A stretch of DNA of 37,413 bases. Origin: Bacteroidota bacterium. GTDB lineage: Bacteria; Bacteroidota; Ignavibacteria; UBA10030; UBA8401. Shown in pieces: positions 25,543 through 35,498 of the stretch (within the stretch, counting starts at the first letter, position 1; every line of letters begins with the position of its first letter). The notes under the pieces were generated by a model that was not told the origin of the DNA, did not search any database, and was given only the letters and a program-made list of their open reading frames with translations. The stretch covers positions 51,516 through 88,928 of the forward strand of contig JACFMZ010000002.1 of NCBI GenBank assembly GCA_019455105.1, written 5' to 3'. Position numbers and translations under genes: made by a program.

Positions 25543-28500
25543 ATGGTAAAAAAAATTTCCAAAATATTGTTATATGTTATTCTGGGCATTGTGGTAAGTA
25601 TCGGTCTGCTGGCGGCGTTTTCGCAAACCGGAATGTTCCGCGCCGGTCTGCGTTCTTCGTTATATAAAATTGCCAATCAGAATCTCAACGGAAGTATTTA
25701 TATCGGTGAAATTAACGGAAATATTTTCACCGGGTTTTCTATTGATACACTCTTTATTTTTATTGATAATGCACCGTTTTTGCAGGCGGGAAAAGTTTCC
25801 GCAAAGTACGATCCGCTGCCGCTGCTGCGAGGGAATCTTTCCATTGTGTCGCTGAAAATTGAAAATCCCGTCATAAATATTTTTCGCAATAAAAACGGAG
25901 AATGGAATATCAACCGGCTTCTTCATCCGCAGGAAATTCCCGAAGACTCTTCACGCTTTCAATCAAAAATTGCAGTCAAGCAGTTTGTTCTCTCCAATGC
26001 GGTGCTTTCTTTTGTGGATTCTACGGAAAATTATGCGGAAAAATATTTTGACGGCAACGGCAATCGCACCTTAAATTATTCCAATGTCTATCTTGAACAT
26101 TTCACTATGGAACTGTCGGGCTTCTATCGGGAAGACCGTCAGGAAGTAGCGATTAAAGAATTATCGTTTTCATCGCCGCGCGAAAATTTTACCTTAACAA
26201 AATTAGCTGCTTCACTTTCTCTTGATAGTTCCGGCGTAACCGTGAAGCAGCTGCTGATGGTAACACCCGTTTCAACGATTGACGTTTCCGCTGAAATGAA
26301 AAATTTCAGTCTCTTTCATCTCCCTTCGCTGGAACAGATGCAGCACCTGCCGTTGAATGTGCAGGTTCGTCCTTCGGTGGTAAATTTCCGCGACCTGCAA
26401 TTTTTTCTTCCCGTTTTATATTTTCTTCACGGCTCGGTTTCGCTCACGGCTCAAATGGATGGAGAATTCGGGGCGTTACAAATAAAAAATATCGACGGAG
26501 AATTCGGCACATCATCAATTCATCTCGCCGGAATGATTTCTAATCTTCACAAGCCGCATGAGTTGTATCTGGATATTACTTCTACGGGGAGCGATATTGA
26601 GCCGTCCGAAGTTTCGGTGCTGCTGCCGTTTTTTTCAATTCCGAAATTTACCGATCTCGGCAGGTCGCAGATAAATTTCCATTATGCCGGCATGCCGCTG
26701 AATTTTTCCACCAAAGGAACGCTGCAGAGTCCTTCCGGAAATTTTTCGTATGATGTTGCCTTAGATATTACCAATCCTTCGCTCCGCTATACGGCGAATG
26801 TTTCGGGAGAGCATGTGAAACTGCACAACATTCTTTCGCAGCCGTCGCTTGCTTCCAATTTGAATGTGCGAATGACCGCGGAAGGAGAAGGGGTTTCGGT
26901 TGATGAACTGAACGCCGCTGCTCATCTTGAAATTGACAGCTCTGAATTTAACGGCATTCCGATTACGAATTCAAAAATTACGCTGACCGCAAAGGAGAAG
27001 ATTATTGCCGGAAAGATTCAACTCTCTTCGCCGGAAGGAAAAATTCACGCCGATACAAAATTTGATTGCACGCAGGAAAAAGAAAACCGCTATCATATTC
27101 TTGCTCGATGCGAAAATCTTAATGCTGCGCCGCTGATTGCGGATCCGTATTTTGCCTCAACGCTGAATTTTACTGTGGATTGGAACGGAACATCGTTTAC
27201 AACATTAGAACAGGAATTTTCATCGCATATTCTTTTTCATCCTTCCGTTTTTGCCGGAAGAGCGTTTGACAGCGCCGATGTTTCGCTTTCGTATTCCGCC
27301 GAGAATTTGAAGCAACACGAATTGATAGTAAAATCTCCGGTAACCGATATTTCCGTTTCGGGCACATTCAGCATCTCCGATCTTCTTGCCGGTATCACCA
27401 CTCAGTTGAATAATGCCAAACAGTTATATTATTCTCAGCGCCGCGCAACGGATAGCTCCTTTGTGTTTGGCGAAGATTCGCTTTCGGCAGGTTCTCCTTC
27501 CGCCGGCACGCCGAGAAACGTTCATGCGAATTATTCCATTGAACTGAAAAATTTATTTCCGCTTTCCGTTCTTCTCAATCAATCGCCGTTCGATATGAAA
27601 GGAACAATTACCGGAACGATCATTGATGATTCAACAACAGTCTCTTTTCTTTCCAAAGGAAAAATTTCCAGCGCCTTCTATGCGGACTCGCTGCTGCCGG
27701 TCGGTATGACGGCGACGAATATGCTGCTGCGCTTTTCAAACGATCCGCACCATCTTAATTCGTTCGATCATTTGCAGGCAAATCTTCTTTTAGACGGAAC
27801 GGAAGTCATTGCAGGAAAAACATCGTTCCACCTTCCGCATATTCAATTTGATATTGCTCAACGGATCGGTTCGCTTTCAATGTACAGCGATATTGATTCT
27901 AATCTGTCAATCGGCATTGAAGGAACCATTGCCGTTATGACCGATCGCGATTCAATCAATTTTTCAAAAATTAATTTACGCTATCAGGGATATGATTTAC
28001 TGTTGGAAAAACCCGCCGTTGTGCAGATTTCTTCCAAAGGTATTGAAACCGACAGCATTCTGTTTTCGCATCGCGATGAATTGGTGATGATAAGCGGATT
28101 GTATTCTTTTTCGGATGAGATCGCCGGAACCGTCCGCTTCTCGCATTTCGATCCGTCGGATGTCTATTTCTTTTTGCCGCCGGGAGAATTGAAAGAGAAT
28201 ATGCTTTCATTTTCGGGCGAGTACGAAGGGAGCGTTGAACTTTCCGGCAGCAGCACCGCGCCTCTCATTCAGGCATCGCTGAAAGGAACCAAGCTGCGCT
28301 ATAAAGAAAAAGCCCTCGGAAATTTATCGGGGATTTTTTCTTATGCCGAAAAAAAATTAACACTGCACACTTCTCTTATGCAGAACGATTCATCGGCGGC
28401 AGATCTGCTGCGCATTTCCGGCGTTCTTCCTATTGATTTACGCTTTACCGATACGGAGGAGAAAATAACTCTTCCCGGTATGGATATTAATTTTTTCACA

Positions 28501-30048
28501 CAACAGTTCCCGATAGAAATTTTTGATGCTTTTATTCCGGAGCTGGCTGATTTTAAAGGAACACTTTCAACGTCGCTGCATATTACCGGAACGCTTCGCG
28601 ATCCGTTTTTTGACGGAAGAGCAGAACTTAGGGAAGGTTCGTTTCTGTTGGAAAAGACCGGCATTACTTACACCGCCGAGGGAACAATTCAATTACAGGA
28701 AAACGCCATTACGTTTCCCGATTTTCATCTTCAGAATATAAGCAGTGATTTCAGCACAGGAAATTTAAAACTCGGCGGCTCTATTCTTATGAAGGGATTT
28801 GTGCCGAATGAATTTCATGTTACCGCTTCGGGTGAAGTTCTTGTGCTGAAGGAAAGTTCCCGTCTTGCCAATGCCGGGTTTTTCGGCAACGTGATTGCCG
28901 CAACCGATAATGCCGGAATTTTATTTGAAGGAACTTTTGAACAGTCGAAAATGAGCGGAACAATTTTTATCCGTCAGGCAAATATGACTTTCCCACCGAC
29001 TCAGCAGGCATCAACATTTTCTGTCGGAAAATTCAGTTCGGTGGTGTTGGTTGACGATACATCAAAACAAAAAATCGATACCGCTGCTATACTGCCCCAA
29101 ATACTTGCGTTGCAGCAGACGCTGCAGAACAAAGAAAAAGGTAACGGAAAGACATTTCTTGACGGATTGACGTATGAGTTTGTTATTCAAACGCAGGGTT
29201 CCGTGCGGATTAACATGATTTTTAACGCCAATGCCGGCGCATATGAAGAATTGTATGCCGAACTGAATGGAAAACTTATTTTAACAAAAGATGCAAAAAA
29301 TGTACAGTTAAAAGGTTCTATTAATGTCGGAAGCGAATCGAATTATACCTTCTATAAAAAATTTAACGCCAGCGGTTCGCTGGTGTTTGTCGGCGTTGCC
29401 GATAACCCGCAGCTGAATATTATTGCCAAATACCAAGGACAGCATTGCAAGAAAGCTGAATTAGGAAGCGATTGTTCGGAATACGAAAACGTTGTGGTAA
29501 CATTAACAATTTCCGGAACGCGGACACAGCCGAAAGTAAAAATCGGTCTGGCAACGCTGGACCAAGACGGAAAAGAAATTCCGCGTACCGGCGATATTGA
29601 TAATGACGCAATTTCCTTCCTGCTGACTTCCTCTCCCGGCATTGCCGGAAAATTCCGCGACGAATTAACATCGCAGGATCGCGATAAAATTACGCAGCAA
29701 ATTACGCAGTCCATTGGCGGAACATATTTGGGAAGCATGCTTTCCGGTTATGTAATGGATTTTATTCAAAAAAATAAAATTCCGTTTGTCAAACAATTTG
29801 AAGTCCGGCAGGTCGGGCTTGATCCCGATGTCCGCATTGGAGCGGAATTTCTTGATGCGTATGTGAATATCGGCGGAAAAGTTTTTACCGATATGAACAA
29901 TGCCAATATCAGCGTGCAGATTCCTTTGGGCGATGCCCGCCGCAGAAATTTTATGCTGGAAGTGGAAAAGAAAACCGACAATCCGGAATTTACAACTCAA
30001 ACCCGCACCACGCTCGGTGCGAGAATTTTCTACCGTTTTACTTTTTAA
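25543..30048 (+). CDS. tamB: TamB-like (DUF490) envelope translocation/assembly protein
   Basis: 1501 residues: one N-terminal membrane anchor (ILLYVILGIVVSIGLLAAF), then a very long beta-rich body, and the conserved DUF490/TamB region in the last ~400 residues (LKGSINVGSESNYTFY, ISFLLTS, GSMLSGYVMDFI, VRQVGLDPDVRIGAEF, LGARIFYRFTF). TamB and other AsmA-like proteins span the periplasm as a hydrophobic groove and are linked to outer-membrane protein insertion or phospholipid transport. The length is in the usual range. There is no separate TamA gene nearby, but the gene two places downstream ends in a BamA/TamA-like barrel. The start has only a weak ribosome binding site; it closely follows rfaE2, and rnr starts five bases after its stop. 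Confidence 0.9.
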   Translation: MVKKISKILLYVILGIVVSIGLLAAFSQTGMFRAGLRSSLYKIANQNLNGSIYIGEINGNIFTGFSIDTLFIFIDNAPFLQAGKVSAKYDPLPLLRGNLSIVSLKIENPVINIFRNKNGEWNINRLLHPQEIPEDSSRFQSKIAVKQFVLSNAVLSFVDSTENYAEKYFDGNGNRTLNYSNVYLEHFTMELSGFYREDRQEVAIKELSFSSPRENFTLTKLAASLSLDSSGVTVKQLLMVTPVSTIDVSAEMKNFSLFHLPSLEQMQHLPLNVQVRPSVVNFRDLQFFLPVLYFLHGSVSLTAQMDGEFGALQIKNIDGEFGTSSIHLAGMISNLHKPHELYLDITSTGSDIEPSEVSVLLPFFSIPKFTDLGRSQINFHYAGMPLNFSTKGTLQSPSGNFSYDVALDITNPSLRYTANVSGEHVKLHNILSQPSLASNLNVRMTAEGEGVSVDELNAAAHLEIDSSEFNGIPITNSKITLTAKEKIIAGKIQLSSPEGKIHADTKFDCTQEKENRYHILARCENLNAAPLIADPYFASTLNFTVDWNGTSFTTLEQEFSSHILFHPSVFAGRAFDSADVSLSYSAENLKQHELIVKSPVTDISVSGTFSISDLLAGITTQLNNAKQLYYSQRRATDSSFVFGEDSLSAGSPSAGTPRNVHANYSIELKNLFPLSVLLNQSPFDMKGTITGTIIDDSTTVSFLSKGKISSAFYADSLLPVGMTATNMLLRFSNDPHHLNSFDHLQANLLLDGTEVIAGKTSFHLPHIQFDIAQRIGSLSMYSDIDSNLSIGIEGTIAVMTDRDSINFSKINLRYQGYDLLLEKPAVVQISSKGIETDSILFSHRDELVMISGLYSFSDEIAGTVRFSHFDPSDVYFFLPPGELKENMLSFSGEYEGSVELSGSSTAPLIQASLKGTKLRYKEKALGNLSGIFSYAEKKLTLHTSLMQNDSSAADLLRISGVLPIDLRFTDTEEKITLPGMDINFFTQQFPIEIFDAFIPELADFKGTLSTSLHITGTLRDPFFDGRAELREGSFLLEKTGITYTAEGTIQLQENAITFPDFHLQNISSDFSTGNLKLGGSILMKGFVPNEFHVTASGEVLVLKESSRLANAGFFGNVIAATDNAGILFEGTFEQSKMSGTIFIRQANMTFPPTQQASTFSVGKFSSVVLVDDTSKQKIDTAAILPQILALQQTLQNKEKGNGKTFLDGLTYEFVIQTQGSVRINMIFNANAGAYEELYAELNGKLILTKDAKNVQLKGSINVGSESNYTFYKKFNASGSLVFVGVADNPQLNIIAKYQGQHCKKAELGSDCSEYENVVVTLTISGTRTQPKVKIGLATLDQDGKEIPRTGDIDNDAISFLLTSSPGIAGKFRDELTSQDRDKITQQITQSIGGTYLGSMLSGYVMDFIQKNKIPFVKQFEVRQVGLDPDVRIGAEFLDAYVNIGGKVFTDMNNANISVQIPLGDARRRNFMLEVEKKTDNPEFTTQTRTTLGARIFYRFTF

Positions 30049-30053
30049 AAAAT

Positions 30054-32231
30054 ATGATAAAACAACTCTTACGTGAAAAGGTGCTTGCCTTTTTGGCAAA
30101 GCATCGAAATGAAGGATTTAAATCCCGCCAGCTGCGTCGGCGAATGTCCGTTAAAACTGATGAAGAATTTCAAATTCTGCGCGATGTGCTTCATACCATG
30201 CTGGATGAAGGAGAACTCGGCTGGACGAAGAAACGCGGCTACCATCTTCTTTCAAAGAAACAGGAAATGCACGGAATTCTTACGCTTTATAAGACGCACG
30301 GCATGGTGGAACTGATTGATTCAAAAGAACAAATTTATATTGATAAAAAATATTACGGCACTGCCTTAAACGGCGATACCGTTGATGTGGGAATTTTTGC
30401 CGTAAAGAAAAAACGGAATGATTCAAGCGAAGTAAAAGAAGGCGAAGTGCTGCACGTTGTGCACCGCGCACAGACGGAATTTATCGGAACGCTGGAGCGG
30501 AGTAAAAACTTTTATTTTGTTCTTCCCGATGATCCGACAATGCCGCGGGATATTTATGTTTCGCCCGATTCGCTGAACGGAACACGCCCCGGAGAAAAAG
30601 TGCTGGTGGAATTAACTGAATGGAAAAACGAGCATGTTAATCCGGAAGGGAAAATAATACAATCGCTCGGCAAAGCGGGCGATCCGTTTGTGGAGCTGGC
30701 TTCGGTTATTCATGCCTATAAACTTCCGACAAAATTTCCGCGGGAAGTGGAAGCAGAAGCTGTTCGTCTTTCGCCGAATATTTCCGACAAAGAAATTGCC
30801 CGCCGTCTTGATTTACGCGGGCTGGATATTGTTACCATCGATCCGGTTGATGCAAAAGATTTTGATGATGCGCTGTCGCTGGAGCTTCGTGAAGACGGTA
30901 GCTACCGGCTCGGCGTGCATATTGCGGATGTTTCGGCGTATGTACTTGAAGGAACAGTGCTTGACGAAGAAGCTTACAATCGCGGAACGAGTGTGTATCT
31001 CGCCAATCAGGTAATTCCCATGCTGCCGGAAAAACTTTCCAACAATATTTGCAGCTTAATGCCGAATGTTGACCGGCTGGCATATTCCTGCATAATGAAC
31101 GTAACGAAAAAAGGAATGGTGCAGTCGTATGAATTTCGCCGCAGCGTAATTAATTCTCACCGGCGGTTTACGTACGAAGAGGTTGAAGAAATTCTCGAAA
31201 AGAAAAAAGGAGAATACTCAGAACTTCTTTTAAATCTTTGGAGTCTTGCAAAAATTCTGCGCCAGAAAAGAATGAAACTCGGCAGCATTGATTTTGATTC
31301 GCCCGAAACAAAATTTCATTATGATGCGCAGGGAAAGCCGGATGAGATTTTATTAAAAAAGCGTCTGCAGAGCCATCAACTGGTGGAAGAATGCATGCTG
31401 CTGGCAAACCAAACGGCGGCAAAACATATTTCTACAATAAAAACCGGGAAAGAAGAACCTCCATTTTTGTACCGCGTGCATGATATTCCCGACGCCGTGA
31501 AATTAAAAGATTTAGCGCAATTTGTGAAGAAGTTCGGATTTTCGCTGAACATTTCAAATGCCGCTTCGTCCAAAGAATTACAGCGTCTTCTGGAACAAGT
31601 TCGCGGAACCAAAGAGGAGAATGTCATAAATGAAGTTGCACTGAGAAGTATGGCAAAGGCAGTCTATTCCGAAAAAAATATCGGTCATTACGGATTAGCG
31701 TTTGAGTATTATGCACACTTCACTTCTCCCATTCGCCGCTATCCGGATTTGCTGGTGCATCGGCTGCTGGATGAATATGCCGCCGGAATGCCGCCGCAGC
31801 GGATGAATGCGTGGAGAAAAAATCTTCCCGTTATGGCAAAATGGTGTTCGCTGCGGGAACGTGTTGCAACGGAAGCCGAACGCGAATCGGTAAAAGTGAT
31901 GCAGGTGGAATATATGCTGCAGCATATCGGCGGCGAGTTTGAAGGAATTATTTCCGGCGTTATGCAATTCGGTCTGTTTATTGAATTGAACGGAATTCAT
32001 GTGGAAGGGCTGCTCCATGTGCGCGATTTGAATGATGATTATTATTCGTATGACGATAAGCGGTATTCGCTGGTCGGCGAGCGGCGCGGAAAAGTTTTCC
32101 GGCTGGGAGATGCAATTACGGTACAGGTGCATTCCGTTAATCCGGAGCGGCGCCAAATTGATTTTCGTTATGTAGAATCCGATATTAAAGAACCAACAAA
32201 AAAGAAAAAGTCGAAGTCAAAACGGAAATAA
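30054..32231 (+). CDS. rnr: Ribonuclease R
   Basis: 725-residue 3'-to-5' exoribonuclease of the RNB family that degrades structured RNA in the cytoplasm. Order of parts: N-terminal winged-helix-like region (LLREKVLAFLAKHRNEGFKS), cold-shock domains (~80-230), and the RNB domain with catalytic acidic cluster IDPVDAKDFDDA (D263, D269, D271, D272). The RNB domain continues with HYGLAFEYYAHFTSPIRRYPDL; then comes an S1 domain (GEFEGIISGVMQFGLFIEL) and a Lys-rich tail (TKKKKSKSKRK) usual for RNase R. It starts five bases after the tamB-like stop, so it is translated from the same transcript. Firm. Confidence 0.97.
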   Translation: MIKQLLREKVLAFLAKHRNEGFKSRQLRRRMSVKTDEEFQILRDVLHTMLDEGELGWTKKRGYHLLSKKQEMHGILTLYKTHGMVELIDSKEQIYIDKKYYGTALNGDTVDVGIFAVKKKRNDSSEVKEGEVLHVVHRAQTEFIGTLERSKNFYFVLPDDPTMPRDIYVSPDSLNGTRPGEKVLVELTEWKNEHVNPEGKIIQSLGKAGDPFVELASVIHAYKLPTKFPREVEAEAVRLSPNISDKEIARRLDLRGLDIVTIDPVDAKDFDDALSLELREDGSYRLGVHIADVSAYVLEGTVLDEEAYNRGTSVYLANQVIPMLPEKLSNNICSLMPNVDRLAYSCIMNVTKKGMVQSYEFRRSVINSHRRFTYEEVEEILEKKKGEYSELLLNLWSLAKILRQKRMKLGSIDFDSPETKFHYDAQGKPDEILLKKRLQSHQLVEECMLLANQTAAKHISTIKTGKEEPPFLYRVHDIPDAVKLKDLAQFVKKFGFSLNISNAASSKELQRLLEQVRGTKEENVINEVALRSMAKAVYSEKNIGHYGLAFEYYAHFTSPIRRYPDLLVHRLLDEYAAGMPPQRMNAWRKNLPVMAKWCSLRERVATEAERESVKVMQVEYMLQHIGGEFEGIISGVMQFGLFIELNGIHVEGLLHVRDLNDDYYSYDDKRYSLVGERRGKVFRLGDAITVQVHSVNPERRQIDFRYVESDIKEPTKKKKSKSKRK

Positions 32232-32248
32232 GTGAAATTGGAAAAGAT

Positions 32249-35200
32249 ATGAAAGAAAAAAAACTGCGCACTACGATGAAGAAATTCTTCCGGCTCTTTG
32301 CCTTTCTTTCGCTGGCTGTTTCTTTCGTCTATGCGCAAGATGGAAACTTCGGCAAGAACAAAGTACAGTATAAACAATTTCATTGGTCGTTTATTCAAAC
32401 CGATCATTTCGATATTTATTTTTATCAAGGCGGGCAGCAGATTGCAAATTTTACGGCAGCCGCGGCAGAATCCGCGTATGCGTCCATTCGAAAAAATTTC
32501 CGCTATCAAATTAACAACCGCATTCCGATTATGGTGTATAATTCGCATAACGATTTTCAGCAGACGAATGTTATCGGCGAATATATGGAAGAGGGAATCG
32601 GCGGAGTAACGGAATTATTTAAGAACCGCGTTGTGCTTCCTTTTGAAGGAAGTTACCGCCAGTTCCGGCATGTTATTCACCACGAACTTGTGCATGCCGT
32701 GCTGAATGATATGTTCTACGGAGGTTCCATTCAATCAATTATTTCCAACAATATCCGCCTGCAGCTTCCCATGTGGTTTAACGAAGGACTGGCGGAATAC
32801 GAAGCGCTGAAATGGGATAACAATTCCGATATGTTTATGCGCGATGCAACAATTTATACGTATCTTCCTCCCATTGATTATCTCGGCGGTTACTTTGCCT
32901 ATCGCGGCGGACAGAGCGTATGGTTTTATATTGCCAATAAGTACGGCGATCAGAAAATTGCCGATATCTTAAACCGCATTAAGGGAGCGCGCAGCGTCGA
33001 TCAGGGATTTAAAAGCAGTATCGGGTTAAGTGTTTCCGAATTGAGTGAGCGCTGGCAGAAAGAACAAAAAATATTGTACTGGCCCGATATTGCCAAACGG
33101 GAAGATCCGGAAGATTTTGCCAATCGTTTAACAAAGCATGTCAAGGATAATAATTTTTACAACACCAGCCCTTCCATTTCTCCGCAGGGAGATAAGATTG
33201 CGTTCATCTCCGACCGGAATGATTATATGGATGTTTTTATTATGTCCACCATTGATAACAAGGTAAAGAAACTTATCGACGGCCAGCAGACGAAAAATTT
33301 TGAAGAACTTCATCTTTTAACGCCGGGAATTTCCTGGTCGCCGGACGGAAAGAAAATTGCTCTTGCCGTAAAAAGCGGCGAGCGTGATGCAATTTTTATT
33401 GTTGATGTTGCCGACGGCTCACAGGAAAAAATTGAATTAGATTTGGAAGGAATTTTTACCGTTGACTGGTCGCGGCAGGGAGATAAGCTGGCGTTTATCG
33501 GCAATACAACGTTTCAATCGGATATTTATACCTACGATCTGACGACAAAGGAATTAAAAAATTTAACAAACGATATTTTTTCCGATTCCGATCCGAGCTG
33601 GGCGCCGGACGGCAGAAAAATTTATTTTGTTTCGGATCGGCGGGGCAATACTGATGCAAAAAAGCTTCCTGCAAATTTTAAAATTTCCCGGTTTAATTAC
33701 AGCCGGTTAGATATTTATGCGGTGGATATTCAGACGCTGCAGATTGAACGGGTTACGAATTTTCCGAACAGCGATGAAACGAACCCCGTGCTTTCGCCGG
33801 ACGGAACGAAGCTGCTCTATGTTTCCGACCGGAACGGCATCGGCAATATTTATGAAAGAAATTTACAAACCGGCGAAGACCGTCCGATTACCAATTCCAT
33901 CACCGGCGTGTATCAGCTTTCGCTTTCGGCAGACGGAAATAAACTTACGTTCTCTTCCTTAAATCAGGCGGGCTTCGATCTTTTTTTAATGAAAACTCCG
34001 TTTGAACGAAAACTTTCTGTTACGGAATTGGAGCCGACGGAATGGATTCGCCGTAAGAATGAAATGGCGTTAAAACTTGCCGATTCATCTTCACAAGTTT
34101 TCGAGGTACACACAAAGCAGGATACAACAAATGTGTACGGCGGAAATATCCGGATTGATTTTAATAACTTTCTCTTTACCGAAGAAGGATCGGCTGCTCA
34201 AAAACAAGAGCCGAGTGATGATGAGAAAGAGCCTTCAATAACAGGAAATATTGATGCCGACGGCAATTACAAAGTTAATAAATACAAACTTAATTTTTCG
34301 CCGGATATTGTGTACGGGAATGCCGCCTTTAATACTTTTTACGGCGTGCAGGGAACCACCATGATGGCGTTCAGTGATATGCTCGGCGACCACCAAATTT
34401 ATTTTCTTACAAACCTGCTGCTGGATTTGAAGAACAGCGACTATGTGCTGGCGTATTATTATCTGCCGCAGCTTATTGATTACGGAGTCGTCGGCTACCA
34501 CAGCGCGCGCTTTCTCTATCTTTCCGATTCGTTATACGGCGCTTCCTTGTACCGCTTTCGAACATACGGCATCACCGGAACGCTGTCGTATCCGCTCGAC
34601 CGGTTTAATCGGTTTGAAGGATCGCTGTCGTGGATGAATCTGCTTCGAGAAAATCTGGATTATTCAATTATTCCGACGCAAAAACGGGAGTTAATTATTC
34701 CTACCATCGGCTACGTGCATGATAATACCCTGTGGGGAGTTACGGCGCCGAATAACGGAACGAGATATACCATCAGCGCATCGTTCAGCCCTTTGCTCGG
34801 AAAAAATTCCATCGATTTCCAAACGTATACGTTTGATTACAGAACGTATTTTAAATTTTTTAAAGATTATTCGTTTGTTATGCGGTACACCGGCGGCGTA
34901 AGCGCCGGAAAAAATCCCCAACACTTTTTTATCGGCGGAACAGACGGATGGATAAACAGAGAGTTTGAAAATAATAATATTCCAATTTACAATATTGAAG
35001 ATTTTGCCTTTCTTACGCCGGTGCTGCCGCTGCGCGGGTATAATTACAATATTAAAAACGGAACCAAATATGCGCTTATGAATTACGAACTTCGCTATCC
35101 GTTCATCCGCTATTTGGTTGCCGGCGGCCTGCCGATTTCCTTAGCGAATGTTATCGGCACAACATTTCTTGATATTGGTTCTTCGTGGACGGACAATGCC

Positions 35201-35386
35201 GCATTCCGCGGTTTTGGAAGAGACGGAAACGGTAATACCGTAACACAAGATCTGCTGGTTGGAACAGGGCTGGGCGTGCGGCTTTTCTTTTTAGGACTTC
35301 CGATAAAGATTGATGTTGCGTGGTCGTGGAATTACAACGGTTTCTCGCCTCCGAAGTATTACTTCTCGCTCGGCGGAGATTTCTAG
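32249..35386 (+). CDS. Fusion of MA-type metallopeptidase, TolB-like propeller and outer-membrane barrel
   Basis: 1045 residues. ATG 32249 has GGAAAAGA upstream; Met10 lacks one. The signal ends FVYAQ. Residues ~30-270 resemble the peptidase MA/gluzincin fold: zinc motif HELVH (145-149) and WFNEGLAEYE with third-ligand candidate E179. Residues ~295-600 hold about six TolB/PD40 repeats (SISPQGDKIAFISDRN, SWSPDGKKIAL, WAPDGRKIYFVSDRRG, LSPDGTKLLYVSDRNG). After a polar acidic linker, ~678-1045 form a BamA/surface-antigen-like barrel (VYGNAAFNTFYGVQG, PLRGYN, KYALMNYELRYPF) ending KYYFSLGGDF. No POTRA repeats are evident. It presumably sits in the outer membrane with peptidase and propeller in the periplasm. 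It begins 17 bases after rnr, in the tamB run. The domain calls are good; the joint function is unknown. Confidence 0.87.
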   Translation: MKEKKLRTTMKKFFRLFAFLSLAVSFVYAQDGNFGKNKVQYKQFHWSFIQTDHFDIYFYQGGQQIANFTAAAAESAYASIRKNFRYQINNRIPIMVYNSHNDFQQTNVIGEYMEEGIGGVTELFKNRVVLPFEGSYRQFRHVIHHELVHAVLNDMFYGGSIQSIISNNIRLQLPMWFNEGLAEYEALKWDNNSDMFMRDATIYTYLPPIDYLGGYFAYRGGQSVWFYIANKYGDQKIADILNRIKGARSVDQGFKSSIGLSVSELSERWQKEQKILYWPDIAKREDPEDFANRLTKHVKDNNFYNTSPSISPQGDKIAFISDRNDYMDVFIMSTIDNKVKKLIDGQQTKNFEELHLLTPGISWSPDGKKIALAVKSGERDAIFIVDVADGSQEKIELDLEGIFTVDWSRQGDKLAFIGNTTFQSDIYTYDLTTKELKNLTNDIFSDSDPSWAPDGRKIYFVSDRRGNTDAKKLPANFKISRFNYSRLDIYAVDIQTLQIERVTNFPNSDETNPVLSPDGTKLLYVSDRNGIGNIYERNLQTGEDRPITNSITGVYQLSLSADGNKLTFSSLNQAGFDLFLMKTPFERKLSVTELEPTEWIRRKNEMALKLADSSSQVFEVHTKQDTTNVYGGNIRIDFNNFLFTEEGSAAQKQEPSDDEKEPSITGNIDADGNYKVNKYKLNFSPDIVYGNAAFNTFYGVQGTTMMAFSDMLGDHQIYFLTNLLLDLKNSDYVLAYYYLPQLIDYGVVGYHSARFLYLSDSLYGASLYRFRTYGITGTLSYPLDRFNRFEGSLSWMNLLRENLDYSIIPTQKRELIIPTIGYVHDNTLWGVTAPNNGTRYTISASFSPLLGKNSIDFQTYTFDYRTYFKFFKDYSFVMRYTGGVSAGKNPQHFFIGGTDGWINREFENNNIPIYNIEDFAFLTPVLPLRGYNYNIKNGTKYALMNYELRYPFIRYLVAGGLPISLANVIGTTFLDIGSSWTDNAAFRGFGRDGNGNTVTQDLLVGTGLGVRLFFLGLPIKIDVAWSWNYNGFSPPKYYFSLGGDF

Positions 35387-35400
35387 TTCTTCCGATAACA

Positions 35401-35460
35401 GAAACGTTTCAGATTTATCTTTTAAAAAAAGAAAACCTGAAACGTTTGCTGATTCTTTTC
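35401..35460 (+). terminator. Candidate terminator between convergent genes
   Basis: AAACGTTTCAG (35402-35412) and CTGAAACGTTT (35437-35447) are a perfect 11-base inverted repeat with a 24-base AT-rich loop, followed on the + strand by a moderately T-rich stretch. It lies 15 bases past the fusion gene. The long loop and the broken T tract lower certainty; it could serve both strands. Confidence 0.5.
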
Positions 35461-35498
35461 TTTCTATTCTTTTTACGAAATTACGTTTAACAAAAAAG

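Noticed and set aside
29665-30099. 144-residue - strand open frame spanning the tamB-rnr junction
   Set aside because: Both + strand genes are certain here; no ribosome binding site or recognisable content.
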